Assembly: GCF_042433085.1 (NCBI RefSeq)
Contig: NZ_JBHLWA010000039.1
Coordinates: 1-40,453, forward strand
Direction of reading: 5' to 3'
Origin: Gallibacterium melopsittaci
GTDB taxonomy: Bacteria > Pseudomonadota > Gammaproteobacteria > Enterobacterales > Pasteurellaceae
Length of the DNA: 40,453 bases
Shown: piece by piece, positions 18,328 through 26,400 of the stretch
Position numbering within the stretch: the stretch's first letter is position 1
Layout: each line of letters begins with the position of its first letter
Made by a program: the position numbers and the translations under genes
Notes under the pieces: generated by a model
Database searches by the model: none
Seen by the model: only the letters and a program-made list of their open reading frames with translations
What the model was told of the DNA's origin: nothing

Positions 18328-19242
18328 TTAATTCTGAGTGACTTTATCAATACTATTCATTAATGACTTTTTAGCAGTACTTAAATGATGCTTCAATTCA
18401 GTAATTGCACCTAAATCATCTCGACTAATAATTTTTACTAGTACAGCCAAATGTTCTTCTACCGCTAATATATTTCTTGTTTTCAAATCCCTGTTATCCC
18501 ATTGATAATGAAAATTAAAAATTATTGATATTAATTCAATAAAATCATTAATAAATGGGTTATCTGCCGCAGATAAGATCAATGAGTGGAATTCATGATC
18601 TAACTTAGAAAAATCAGTAAATCGTTCAGAGATATTTTCTCGTAACATACGATGTTCTTGTAGAAGCATCTTCATTTTACTCCATCGAACATCTGATAAA
18701 GGTAAGTTCATAAAACAATTCAAAGCATGACACTCTAACATTTCTCTCAATTCAAATAATTTATCAGCATAATGTGGCGTAAAAGAAACTAACTGCCATT
18801 TACCTCTACCTAAATTCTTAATTAAATTAAAACGAGAAAATTGAATTAAATACTCTCTTACAGAAAAAATATCAACATTTGCATTTTTTGCTAACCATAA
18901 TTCTGATATTTGATCTCCTGGTTTTATAACTTTTGATTGAACTGCACCTTTAAAATATGTTTCAATTTTCTTTGCTGATTTTGGATCATGTCGTTTTGTC
19001 TTAAACTTTTGAAACTTATCCTCTTCTGTTGGTAGTCGTATAACAATATATGTATCTCCTTGTTTTTCTAAAATTTTTCTTTCCAAAAGATATGATAAAA
19101 CGTGTCGAATTGTTGTGCGGCTAACATTATATAAAGATGCTAAAATCATCTGAGAGGGTAACGGAGAAGATAAAACATTTTCAATTAATGCATCTATCAT
19201 TTGATTACTTACTTCTTGTCTTAATTCAAAATCTCTACTCAT
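18328..19242 (-). CDS. GntR/FCD regulator with two apparent winged-helix domains
   Basis: This 304-residue protein is probably the regulator of the adjacent sugar-acid operon. Residues about 10-70 look like a winged helix (LASLYNVSRTTIRHVLSYLL). A second GntR-type winged helix appears at about 95-152 (VIKPGDQISELWLAKN, then VREYLIQFSRFNLIKNLGRG). A C-terminal FCD ligand domain follows at about 158-295, with candidate metal ligands D215, H219, H264 and H286. The ATG at 19242 has AGGG at good spacing; an upstream start at 19269 has none. It is divergent from the dehydrogenase gene with 144 bases between them. FCD regulators normally have one winged helix and about 220-250 residues. By context the inducer may be a hexonate or hexuronate. 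LgoR and UxuR are functional analogues, not proven orthologues. Confidence 0.85.
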   Translation of the reverse strand: MSRDFELRQEVSNQMIDALIENVLSSPLPSQMILASLYNVSRTTIRHVLSYLLERKILEKQGDTYIVIRLPTEEDKFQKFKTKRHDPKSAKKIETYFKGAVQSKVIKPGDQISELWLAKNANVDIFSVREYLIQFSRFNLIKNLGRGKWQLVSFTPHYADKLFELREMLECHALNCFMNLPLSDVRWSKMKMLLQEHRMLRENISERFTDFSKLDHEFHSLILSAADNPFINDFIELISIIFNFHYQWDNRDLKTRNILAVEEHLAVLVKIISRDDLGAITELKHHLSTAKKSLMNSIDKVTQN

Positions 19243-19386
19243 ATTCTTATCCCTACTAATAAAAAACATATAAAAAACATTAAAACATTTTCATATTCAC
19301 ATTACTACAATCCTTATCAGAAATTTTTACTAAATCCACATAATAATACTTTCACTATTTAAGCATATTAAAAAAGGAAAGATAAA

Positions 19387-20394
19387 ATGAAAGCATTAAT
19401 TTGTAATAAGCCCTTTGAATTTTCTTACCAAAACGTAGATATACCTACTCCAAAAGAAGACCAAGTTTTATTAAAAGTTTCTGCTGTAGGTATTTGTGGT
19501 ACAGATATTCATGCTTTTGCTGGTAATCAGCCATTTTTTACATACCCTCGTATATTAGGGCACGAAGCTAGTGGAACAATAACAGCTATTGGTAATAATG
19601 TGACTAATTGGAAAGTTGGGCAAAGAGTTGCATTAATTCCTTATGTTTCTTGCGATCAATGTGATGCTTGTCGAAGTGGTAAGACAAATTGTTGCGAAAA
19701 GATTTCAGTTATTGGGGTACATGAAGATGGATGTTTTAGAGAATATCTTTCAGTTCCAGAAAAGAATATTTTAGCTATTGATGATAACGTTGATGATATT
19801 AGTGCCGCACTGATTGAACCATTTTCTATCAGTGCTCATGCTGTTCGAAGAGCAAATATACAACCACATGACGATGTATTAGTTGTTGGAGCTGGTCCAA
19901 TTGGATTAGGAGCAGCAGCAATTGCTGCTGCAGATGGAGCGAATGTTGTTATTGCAGATACAAGTGCAGAACGAAGACAGCATATTGAACAACAATTAAA
20001 ACTCCCTTCATTTGATCCTATTACAGAGAAAGCTGAAAACTATTTTAATGGAAAACTTCCTCTCGTCGTTATTGATGCAACAGGTAATCAAAAAGCAATG
20101 AATAATGCTGTCAATCTAATTCGCCATGGAGGAAGAATTGTTTTTGTAGGCCTATTTAAAGGTGATTTTTCAATTTCCGATCCAGATTTTCATAAAAAAG
20201 AGACAACTTTATTAGGCAGTCGTAATGCTACTTACGAAGATTTCTCTAAAGTGCAACAACTTATGGCTCAAAAGAAATTATCAGCATCTATGATGCTCAC
20301 GCATACTTTTGATTTTGAACAACTAGCTGAAATTTATGCTGAACAAGTCGTTAATAACAAATCTTTAATCAAGAGTGTTATTACTTTTAAATAA
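19387..20394 (+). CDS. Zinc-dependent sugar-acid dehydrogenase (LgoD/RspB-like)
   Basis: This 335-residue medium-chain dehydrogenase has catalytic zinc ligands C37 (GICGTD), H59/E60 (GHE) and E144 (IEP), structural-zinc cysteines C89, C92, C95 and C102 or C103, and the NAD loop GAGPIG at 168-173. E. coli LgoD of this type oxidises L-galactonate to D-tagaturonate, the substrate of UxaB encoded downstream. RspB-type relatives act on L-gulonate. It resembles the dehydrogenase next to the TRAP genes in the H. influenzae hexuronate locus. AAGGAAAG precedes the ATG. It heads the catabolic operon and is divergent from the regulator gene. The dehydrogenase class is certain; the substrate is inferred from gene context. 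Confidence 0.88.
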   Translation: MKALICNKPFEFSYQNVDIPTPKEDQVLLKVSAVGICGTDIHAFAGNQPFFTYPRILGHEASGTITAIGNNVTNWKVGQRVALIPYVSCDQCDACRSGKTNCCEKISVIGVHEDGCFREYLSVPEKNILAIDDNVDDISAALIEPFSISAHAVRRANIQPHDDVLVVGAGPIGLGAAAIAAADGANVVIADTSAERRQHIEQQLKLPSFDPITEKAENYFNGKLPLVVIDATGNQKAMNNAVNLIRHGGRIVFVGLFKGDFSISDPDFHKKETTLLGSRNATYEDFSKVQQLMAQKKLSASMMLTHTFDFEQLAEIYAEQVVNNKSLIKSVITFK

Positions 20395-20470
20395 AAAACA
20401 GTTAAAAATCTGCCCATGCTGCAGCTTTAGTTATTTTTATCAATTTATTTTTGATAGTTATTTAACCCTA

Positions 20471-20491
20471 TTACAGTGAATATCATTGTAA
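20471..20491. promoter_or_regulatory. Imperfect 21-bp dyad upstream of dctP, possible operator
   Basis: The segment starts TTACA and ends TGTAA; 16 of its 21 positions agree with its own reverse complement. It lies 34 bases before the dctP start, in the only long gap of the operon (130 bases). GntR/FCD regulators bind short dyads, so this could be an operator. No convincing second copy was seen upstream of the dehydrogenase gene, and it is a poor match to a CRP site. Confidence 0.3.
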
Positions 20492-20524
20492 TTCTTTCTA
20501 CTACTACTTAGCGAGGTAAAAACC

Positions 20525-21508
20525 ATGCGTTTATTCAAAAAATCTTTGATAACCCTATCCTTAGGCTTATTAAGCCTTTCAATTAATTCTTTAGCTGCAA
20601 CTGAAATTATGATTGCTTATGGTAACCAGCCTGGTGAACCAATTGATAAAGCAATGCACTTTTGGGCTGATAAAGTCAAAGAAAAATCTAATGGCGACAT
20701 TGTTTTTAAACTTTTTCCATCTAGCCAATTAGGAAGTGAAACAGAAGTTTTAGAACAAGCTAGATTTGGAGCCAATATTATAACTATTGGCGATTATGGT
20801 GCATTAATGGATATAGTACCTGATCTAGGTGTTATTAATGCCCCATACCTCTCACAATCTTTTGAAAAGAAATCAAAACTTCTTCATTCAGACTGGTTTA
20901 AAGGATTAAGCCAACAATTGGACAAACAAAATATTCATATAGTTATTCCTGATGTTATCTATGGCACTCGCCATTTATTAACTAAAAAACCTGTCACCAA
21001 ACCTGAGGATCTAAAGGGTATGAAGATCCGTGTTCAGAACTCACGAGTACCATTACAAACCATTAAAGCCATGGGTGGTGTGCCCACTCCAATGTCTTTA
21101 GCTGATGTATACCCTGGCTTATCAGAAGGTATTATTGATGGGTTAGAAAATCCTCCAGCAGTTCTTTATGGCGGTAAATTTTTTGAAGTCGCAAAAAACT
21201 TAGATTTAACCGCCCATTCCACACATATGTCCCCATTTGTTACTGGTACTGCTTTTTGGGAAAGTTTAACTCCAGAACAACAAAAAATTATTTTGGAAAC
21301 TGGTAATGAAATGGTTGCCTATGGAGCTTCACAAGCTCAAGAAGCCGAACAAGATGCTTTAGATAAACTTAAAAAAGCAGGAGTAACTATTAACCAAGTA
21401 GATATCAAAGCATTTTCTAATGTTGTTGGTGAAGCTATCCAAAAAGCTTTTCCTGAATGGTCACCTAATCTATATAAAAACATTCAAGCTCAATTAGAAA
21501 AATATTAA
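20525..21508 (+). CDS. dctP: TRAP transporter substrate-binding protein (DctP family)
   Basis: This is the periplasmic receptor that hands a sugar acid to the DctQM membrane permease. The 327-residue protein has a signal peptide of about 25 residues ending SLAA, then the DctP fold. The conserved carboxylate-binding arginine is probably R169 (in MKIRVQNS), followed by the family motif GGVPTPMSLADVYPGLSEGIIDGLENP. TRAP receptors of this type bind organic acids. Location with uxaB and uxaA points to a hexonate or hexuronate. The leader contains a dyad (20471-20491) and a hairpin follows the gene. Confidence 0.93.
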   Translation: MRLFKKSLITLSLGLLSLSINSLAATEIMIAYGNQPGEPIDKAMHFWADKVKEKSNGDIVFKLFPSSQLGSETEVLEQARFGANIITIGDYGALMDIVPDLGVINAPYLSQSFEKKSKLLHSDWFKGLSQQLDKQNIHIVIPDVIYGTRHLLTKKPVTKPEDLKGMKIRVQNSRVPLQTIKAMGGVPTPMSLADVYPGLSEGIIDGLENPPAVLYGGKFFEVAKNLDLTAHSTHMSPFVTGTAFWESLTPEQQKIILETGNEMVAYGASQAQEAEQDALDKLKKAGVTINQVDIKAFSNVVGEAIQKAFPEWSPNLYKNIQAQLEKY

Positions 21509-21517
21509 AACAACTTG

Positions 21518-21537
21518 TAGCGTGTATTTACACGCTA
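21518..21537 (+). promoter_or_regulatory. Hairpin between dctP and dctQ
   Basis: A perfect 8-base-pair stem (TAGCGTGT/ACACGCTA) with a four-base ATTT loop lies just after the dctP stop. No U-tract follows, so it is unlikely to be a full terminator. Such intercistronic hairpins commonly protect the 3' end of an abundant binding-protein mRNA, giving more receptor than permease. Confidence 0.6.
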
Positions 21538-21565
21538 TAAGAATTATTCCAGGAGGAATGTATAA

Positions 21566-22060
21566 ATGAATTCACAACCTCAACAAAAGAAATTTTGGCT
21601 CAGTGATATTGATGAAATTCTTGCTTCTTTTTTCCTTGCACTTATCGTATTACTTTCTGGTTATGGTGTAGTAATGCGCTACTTTCTTAACTCCCCTAGT
21701 GCTTGGGTTGAAGAAATATGCATTGTATTTTTTATTTGGTTTACTTTCTTAGCTTCAAGTGCTTTATGCAAAAACAACGAATTAATTAGAATTGATTTTT
21801 TATTAACTAAACTTCCCCATAAAGTTGCAAACTTTATTGATGGTGTTATTCAACCTTGCATTATGATTTTTGCCTTAATTTTCATGATGTATTTAGGTTT
21901 TAAACTATTACCAATGTCAAAAGTTCGTTTTACTCCTACTTTGCATATTTCTTATTTAGCTATTTACGCCATTATTCCTATCAGTGCTTGTTTCATGTTC
22001 CTTTATGAAATAAGAAAAATTTACTACTTTTTCAAAATTAACAGAGGTAATAGATCATGA
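21566..22060 (+). CDS. dctQ: TRAP transporter small permease (DctQ family)
   Basis: DctQ is the small membrane subunit of the TRAP transporter. The 164-residue protein has about four hydrophobic segments, with the family-type stretch NSPSAWVEEICIVFFIWFTF near residues 43-62 and a basic C-terminus. A strong AGGAGG lies 9 bases before the ATG. The stop overlaps the dctM start by four bases (ATGA), so the two permease subunits are translationally coupled. Confidence 0.93.
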   Translation: MNSQPQQKKFWLSDIDEILASFFLALIVLLSGYGVVMRYFLNSPSAWVEEICIVFFIWFTFLASSALCKNNELIRIDFLLTKLPHKVANFIDGVIQPCIMIFALIFMMYLGFKLLPMSKVRFTPTLHISYLAIYAIIPISACFMFLYEIRKIYYFFKINRGNRS

Positions 22061-23349
22061 GTGTTATTATTCCTATTGCGATTCTATTGATACTTTTCAT
22101 CATTGGCACTCCTGTCGCATTTTGTATCTTTATCTCAACATTAAGCTATTTCTTAATGAGTAACCAACCTATGATTATGCTTATTCAACGTCTTGCTGGA
22201 GGACTTGAATCAGTTACACTCTTAGCAATACCATTTTTCATTATGGCTGGTGTTTTCATGAATCATACTGGTATTAGTGCAAGATTATTAAAATTCTGTG
22301 AAGTACTTACTGGACATATGAATGGTGGATTAGCACAAGTCAATGTTGCTTTAAGTACATTAATGGGAGGATTATCAGGTTCAAATATCGCTGATGCTGC
22401 AATGAATTCCAAGTTACTCGTCCCTCAAATGGTTGCTCGAGGATACAGTCCTTCATTCTCTGCTGCCGTAACAGCTGCTGGCTCATTAATTACGCCTATT
22501 ATTCCACCTGGAATCGCAATGATTATCTATGGTTATGTGAATAATGTATCTATTGGTAGATTATTCCTTGCAGGCGTTATTCCAGGAACAATGCTCTGCA
22601 TCTTAATGATGATTTTAGTTTCAATTATTTCTAAAAAACGTGGGTATTTACCAATTAGAGAAAAAAGAGCTACTTGCAAAGAAGTAGTACTATCCGCTAA
22701 AGATGCTGTATTAGCACTTTTGTTACCAATTATCATCATTGGTGGCATCCGTATGGGAGTATTCACTCCAACAGAAGCTGGTGCCGTTGCTGTTATTTAT
22801 GCAATCATTTTAGGCACTCTTGTCTACCGTAATATGAACTTAAAACAATTATGGTTAGCAACAAGAGAATCTGCATTAGGAGCTGCTAATGTATTACTGA
22901 TTATCTGTATGGCTGTAGCTTTCTCTAAATTTTTAACATGGGAAAGAGTACCTCAAGCCCTTGCTCAATGGATGACTACTGTTGTCGATAGCCCAATTAC
23001 ATTCCTCATGTTAGTCAACGTCGCATTACTGATTCTTGGTATGTTCTTAGAAGGTAATGCTATTATGATCGTGCTTGCTCCTTTGTTAGCTCCAATAGCT
23101 AACTCATATGGAATTGATCCAATTCATTTCGGTATTGTATTTATCTTCAATGGTGCAATTGGAACTATTACTCCGCCTTTAGGAACCGTAATGTTTACTA
23201 CTTGTTCCATCACTGAAGTACCTATTGAAAAATTTATTAAAGATGTAATTCCTTTCTGGGCTCTACTCTTAATCGAATTATTACTACTCACTTATATCCC
23301 TACTATTTCAACCTGGTTACCTAACCTCGTCTATGGTATCGCAAATTAA
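22057..23349 (+). CDS. dctM: TRAP transporter large permease (DctM family)
   Basis: DctM is the sodium-driven transport subunit. The 430-residue protein is very hydrophobic with about a dozen membrane segments. It carries the family motifs IPFFIMAGVFMNHTGIS (about 57-73), MGGLSGSNIADAAM, and ITPIIPPGI, with a second-half repeat at GTITPPLGTVMF near the C-terminus. It is coupled to dctQ and lies 13 bases before uxaB, so uptake and catabolism are expressed together. Confidence 0.96.
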   Translation: MSVIIPIAILLILFIIGTPVAFCIFISTLSYFLMSNQPMIMLIQRLAGGLESVTLLAIPFFIMAGVFMNHTGISARLLKFCEVLTGHMNGGLAQVNVALSTLMGGLSGSNIADAAMNSKLLVPQMVARGYSPSFSAAVTAAGSLITPIIPPGIAMIIYGYVNNVSIGRLFLAGVIPGTMLCILMMILVSIISKKRGYLPIREKRATCKEVVLSAKDAVLALLLPIIIIGGIRMGVFTPTEAGAVAVIYAIILGTLVYRNMNLKQLWLATRESALGAANVLLIICMAVAFSKFLTWERVPQALAQWMTTVVDSPITFLMLVNVALLILGMFLEGNAIMIVLAPLLAPIANSYGIDPIHFGIVFIFNGAIGTITPPLGTVMFTTCSITEVPIEKFIKDVIPFWALLLIELLLLTYIPTISTWLPNLVYGIAN

Positions 23350-23362
23350 CAAGGATTGAACT

Positions 23363-24820
23363 ATGCAACAACTCAACCGTACAACTTTCCCAGGAAATCA
23401 ATATCCAACCAAAATTATCCAATTTGGAGAAGGTAATTTTTTACGAGCATTTATCGACTGGCAAATTGATTTACTTAATGAAAAAACTGATTTTAATAGT
23501 GGTGTAACTATTGTTCGCCCGATTAATACGGATTTTCCACCACTCCTCAATACACAAGATGGACTTTATACTACGATTATTCGTGGGTTAAATGAACAAG
23601 GTGAAGCCGTAAAACAAGTACGTATTATTCGCTCGGTTAATAATGAAATTAATCCTTATCAAAATTTTGATGATTATATTAATTTAGCCCATAACCTTGA
23701 TATTAAAATTATTTTTTCTAATACAACTGAAGCAGGCATCAGTTATCATGCAGGTGATAAATTAACTGATCGTCCTGCAATCAGTTACCCAGCAAAACTT
23801 ACCCAATTATTATATGAACGTTTTCTATTCACAAATGGTGATAAACAACAAGGCTTTACCATTATTCCTTGTGAGTTAATTGACTATAATGGTGATCAAC
23901 TTAAAGACTTAGTGCTACGCTATGCACAAGAGTGGCATCTTACTGAAGATTTTATTACTTGGTTAAATGAAGCAAATACATTCTGCTCCACCTTAGTGGA
24001 TAGAATTGTAACTGGTTATCCTCGTAATGAAGTTGAACAACTAACTACTGAATTAGGGTATCAAGATACCTTCTTAGATACAGCCGAATATTTTTATCTC
24101 TTTGTTATTCAAGGACCAAAATCATTAGAAAAACTTTTCCATCTTGATCAATTAAAACTGAATATCTTAGTTGTTGATGACATCAAGCCTTATAAAGAAC
24201 GCAAAGTTGCTATTTTGAATGGTGCACATACCGCATTAGTACCTGTTGCTTATTTGGCTGGCGTTGACTACGTTGGCGATGCTATGCAAGACCAACAGCT
24301 TTGCCAATTTGTCATGCAAACATTAGCAGAAGAAATTATTCCAACACTATCTTTACCAAAAGAAGAATTACAACATTTTGCTGATGCCGTGATTAGCCGT
24401 TTCCAAAATCCATTTATTCAACATGCTCTACTCTCCATTGCCTTAAACAGTATGACTAAATATCGTACACGGATTTTGCCTCAACTTTTAACATATCAAC
24501 AAAAATATCAACGTTTACCACAACGTTTAACATTTGCATTAGCTGCATTAATTGCTTTTTATCGTGGTCAACGAGATGAACAAACGATTCCTTTGCAGGA
24601 TGATCAAATTTGGTTAGATAATTTTGCCGATTGGTGGACAAAATTCGATCAAAAACAATTAAGTTTAACCCAGTTAGTCCACAATGTACTGAGTCAAACT
24701 GAACATTGGCAGCAAGATTTAACACAGTTACCACATCTCGTAAATGATGTAACTGAAAAACTTGCTGTGATTTTGGAAAATGGTATGCGTCCTGCCTTAA
24801 CTCAATATTGTCAGGTGTAA
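23363..24820 (+). CDS. uxaB: Tagaturonate reductase (altronate oxidoreductase) UxaB
   Basis: UxaB reduces D-tagaturonate to D-altronate with NADH. The 485-residue protein matches the E. coli enzyme as I know it over its whole length, including the N-terminal IIQFGEGNFLRAF (about 18-30), FSNTTEAGISYHAGDK, FCSTLVDRIVTGYPR and the DDIKPYKERKVAILNGAHTA segment with the family's catalytic lysine region. It is very likely UxaB rather than the related mannonate enzyme UxuB, and it is paired with uxaA. It begins 13 bases after dctM and ends two bases before uxaA. Confidence 0.96.
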   Translation: MQQLNRTTFPGNQYPTKIIQFGEGNFLRAFIDWQIDLLNEKTDFNSGVTIVRPINTDFPPLLNTQDGLYTTIIRGLNEQGEAVKQVRIIRSVNNEINPYQNFDDYINLAHNLDIKIIFSNTTEAGISYHAGDKLTDRPAISYPAKLTQLLYERFLFTNGDKQQGFTIIPCELIDYNGDQLKDLVLRYAQEWHLTEDFITWLNEANTFCSTLVDRIVTGYPRNEVEQLTTELGYQDTFLDTAEYFYLFVIQGPKSLEKLFHLDQLKLNILVVDDIKPYKERKVAILNGAHTALVPVAYLAGVDYVGDAMQDQQLCQFVMQTLAEEIIPTLSLPKEELQHFADAVISRFQNPFIQHALLSIALNSMTKYRTRILPQLLTYQQKYQRLPQRLTFALAALIAFYRGQRDEQTIPLQDDQIWLDNFADWWTKFDQKQLSLTQLVHNVLSQTEHWQQDLTQLPHLVNDVTEKLAVILENGMRPALTQYCQV

Positions 24821-24822
24821 AT

Positions 24823-26310
24823 ATGAAGCAATTTATTCAAATTCAAACACAAGACAATGTCGCCGTTGCTCTACAAAATTTATCTGTAGGGCAGCAAATT
24901 GAGCTTAATGATATCGTTATTACGTTAAATCAGGATATCCCTAGAGGGCATAAATTTGCTGTACAAACGATTGCAAATGGACAAAATGTAGTGAAATACG
25001 GTTATCCTATCGGTCATGCGACCCAAGATATTCAAATTGGTGATTATGTACACACCCATAATGTAAAAACCAATTTAAGTGATATTAACGATTATACTTA
25101 TCAGCCAGAAACCACGACAGTCGCTACACAACCAGCAGATCGTGAAGTACAAATTTATCGTCGAACCAATGGTGATGTTGCAATTCGCAATGAGCTTTGG
25201 ATTATTCCAACTGTGGGATGTGTTGTCGGAATTGCCAACCAAATTCGTCAACGTTTTTTAGCTAAAAATCCTGCTACAGACATTGATGGCGTGTTTACCT
25301 TTGCTCACAGCTATGGCTGTTCTCAATTAGGCGATGATCATCAAAATACCAAAATCATTCTGCAAAATATGGTAAAGCATCCTAATGCTGGTGCAGTTTT
25401 GGTAATTGGATTAGGTTGTGAAAATAATCAAGTTGATATTTTTCGAGAAACCTTAGGCGAATATGATCCTAATCGCGTGAAATTTATGATTTCACAACAC
25501 TTTGAAGATGAAGTTGAGCAAGGATTAACCTTGTTACAACAACTTTATGAAGCGATGCGTTATGATCAACGTGAAAGCGGTAAACTAAGTGAACTTAAAT
25601 TCGGTTTAGAATGTGGTGGTTCTGACGGCTTATCAGGTATTACCGCTAATCCATTATTAGGAAATTTCTCTGATTACGTTACTTCTCATGGTGGAACAAC
25701 GGTTTTGACAGAAGTGCCTGAAATGTTTGGTGCAGAAAGAATTTTGATGAGTCATTGTCGTGATCACGCTACATTCCAAAAAACAGTGAATATGGTCAAT
25801 GACTTCAAACAATATTTTATTTCACATCAACAACCAATTTACGAAAACCCTTCACCAGGTAATAAATCAGGTGGTATCACAACCTTAGAAGATAAATCGC
25901 TTGGTTGTACTCAAAAAGCAGGCCATAGCCAAGTCGTTGATGTGTTGAAATATGGTGAGCGTTTAACTCAGCCAGGCTTAAATCTCTTAACGGCACCAGG
26001 CAATGATGCGGTCGCAACGAGTGCTTTAGCAGCAGCGGGATGTCATATGGTGTTATTTACTACGGGACGTGGTACCCCATATGGTGGTTTTGTTCCAACC
26101 ATGAAAATTGCAACAAATAGTGAATTAGCTCAACGCAAACGAAACTGGATTGATTTCAATGCTGGGCGTTTAGTTGAAGATGTTAGTATGTCGCAATTAC
26201 TTAATGATTTTATTGAGAAAGTCATTGAAATTGTAAATGGCAAACCAGCCAAAAATGAGATCAATGAATTCCGTGAGTTAGCCATTTTCAAAAGTGGTGT
26301 TACTTTATAA
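24823..26310 (+). CDS. uxaA: Altronate dehydratase UxaA
   Basis: UxaA dehydrates D-altronate to 2-keto-3-deoxy-D-gluconate. The 495-residue protein equals the E. coli length. It has an N-terminal SAF-type domain (about 1-100, with RGHKFAV) and the large dehydratase domain with HSYGCSQLGDD, GLGCENNQ, LECGGSDGLSGITANP and a C-terminal ending in FKSGVTL. Cysteines in these motifs fit iron-dependent catalysis. The ATG at 24823, two bases after the uxaB stop, has AGGTG at good spacing and is preferred over a TTG at 24808. It is the last gene of the operon, before a hairpin terminator. Confidence 0.97.
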   Translation: MKQFIQIQTQDNVAVALQNLSVGQQIELNDIVITLNQDIPRGHKFAVQTIANGQNVVKYGYPIGHATQDIQIGDYVHTHNVKTNLSDINDYTYQPETTTVATQPADREVQIYRRTNGDVAIRNELWIIPTVGCVVGIANQIRQRFLAKNPATDIDGVFTFAHSYGCSQLGDDHQNTKIILQNMVKHPNAGAVLVIGLGCENNQVDIFRETLGEYDPNRVKFMISQHFEDEVEQGLTLLQQLYEAMRYDQRESGKLSELKFGLECGGSDGLSGITANPLLGNFSDYVTSHGGTTVLTEVPEMFGAERILMSHCRDHATFQKTVNMVNDFKQYFISHQQPIYENPSPGNKSGGITTLEDKSLGCTQKAGHSQVVDVLKYGERLTQPGLNLLTAPGNDAVATSALAAAGCHMVLFTTGRGTPYGGFVPTMKIATNSELAQRKRNWIDFNAGRLVEDVSMSQLLNDFIEKVIEIVNGKPAKNEINEFRELAIFKSGVTL

Positions 26311-26352
26311 CTTTAGAGCATAGAGTACATTTACCTCATGTACTCATAAATA

Positions 26353-26382
26353 AATAACGCCCAAACAAGGGCGTTATTTTTC
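26353..26382. terminator. Bidirectional terminator between uxaA and gyrB
   Basis: A perfect 10-base-pair stem (AATAACGCCC/GGGCGTTATT) with a six-base loop is flanked by T-rich sequence on the plus side and by A-rich sequence that gives U residues on the minus side. It can end the uxa operon and gyrB, which converge here. Confidence 0.9.
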
Positions 26383-26400
26383 AAATAAACTCACTCAAAT

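Noticed and set aside
19285..19306. CRP site between the GntR and dehydrogenase genes
   Set aside because: Only one half-site (TCACA at 19297-19301) is present; the partner half matches poorly.
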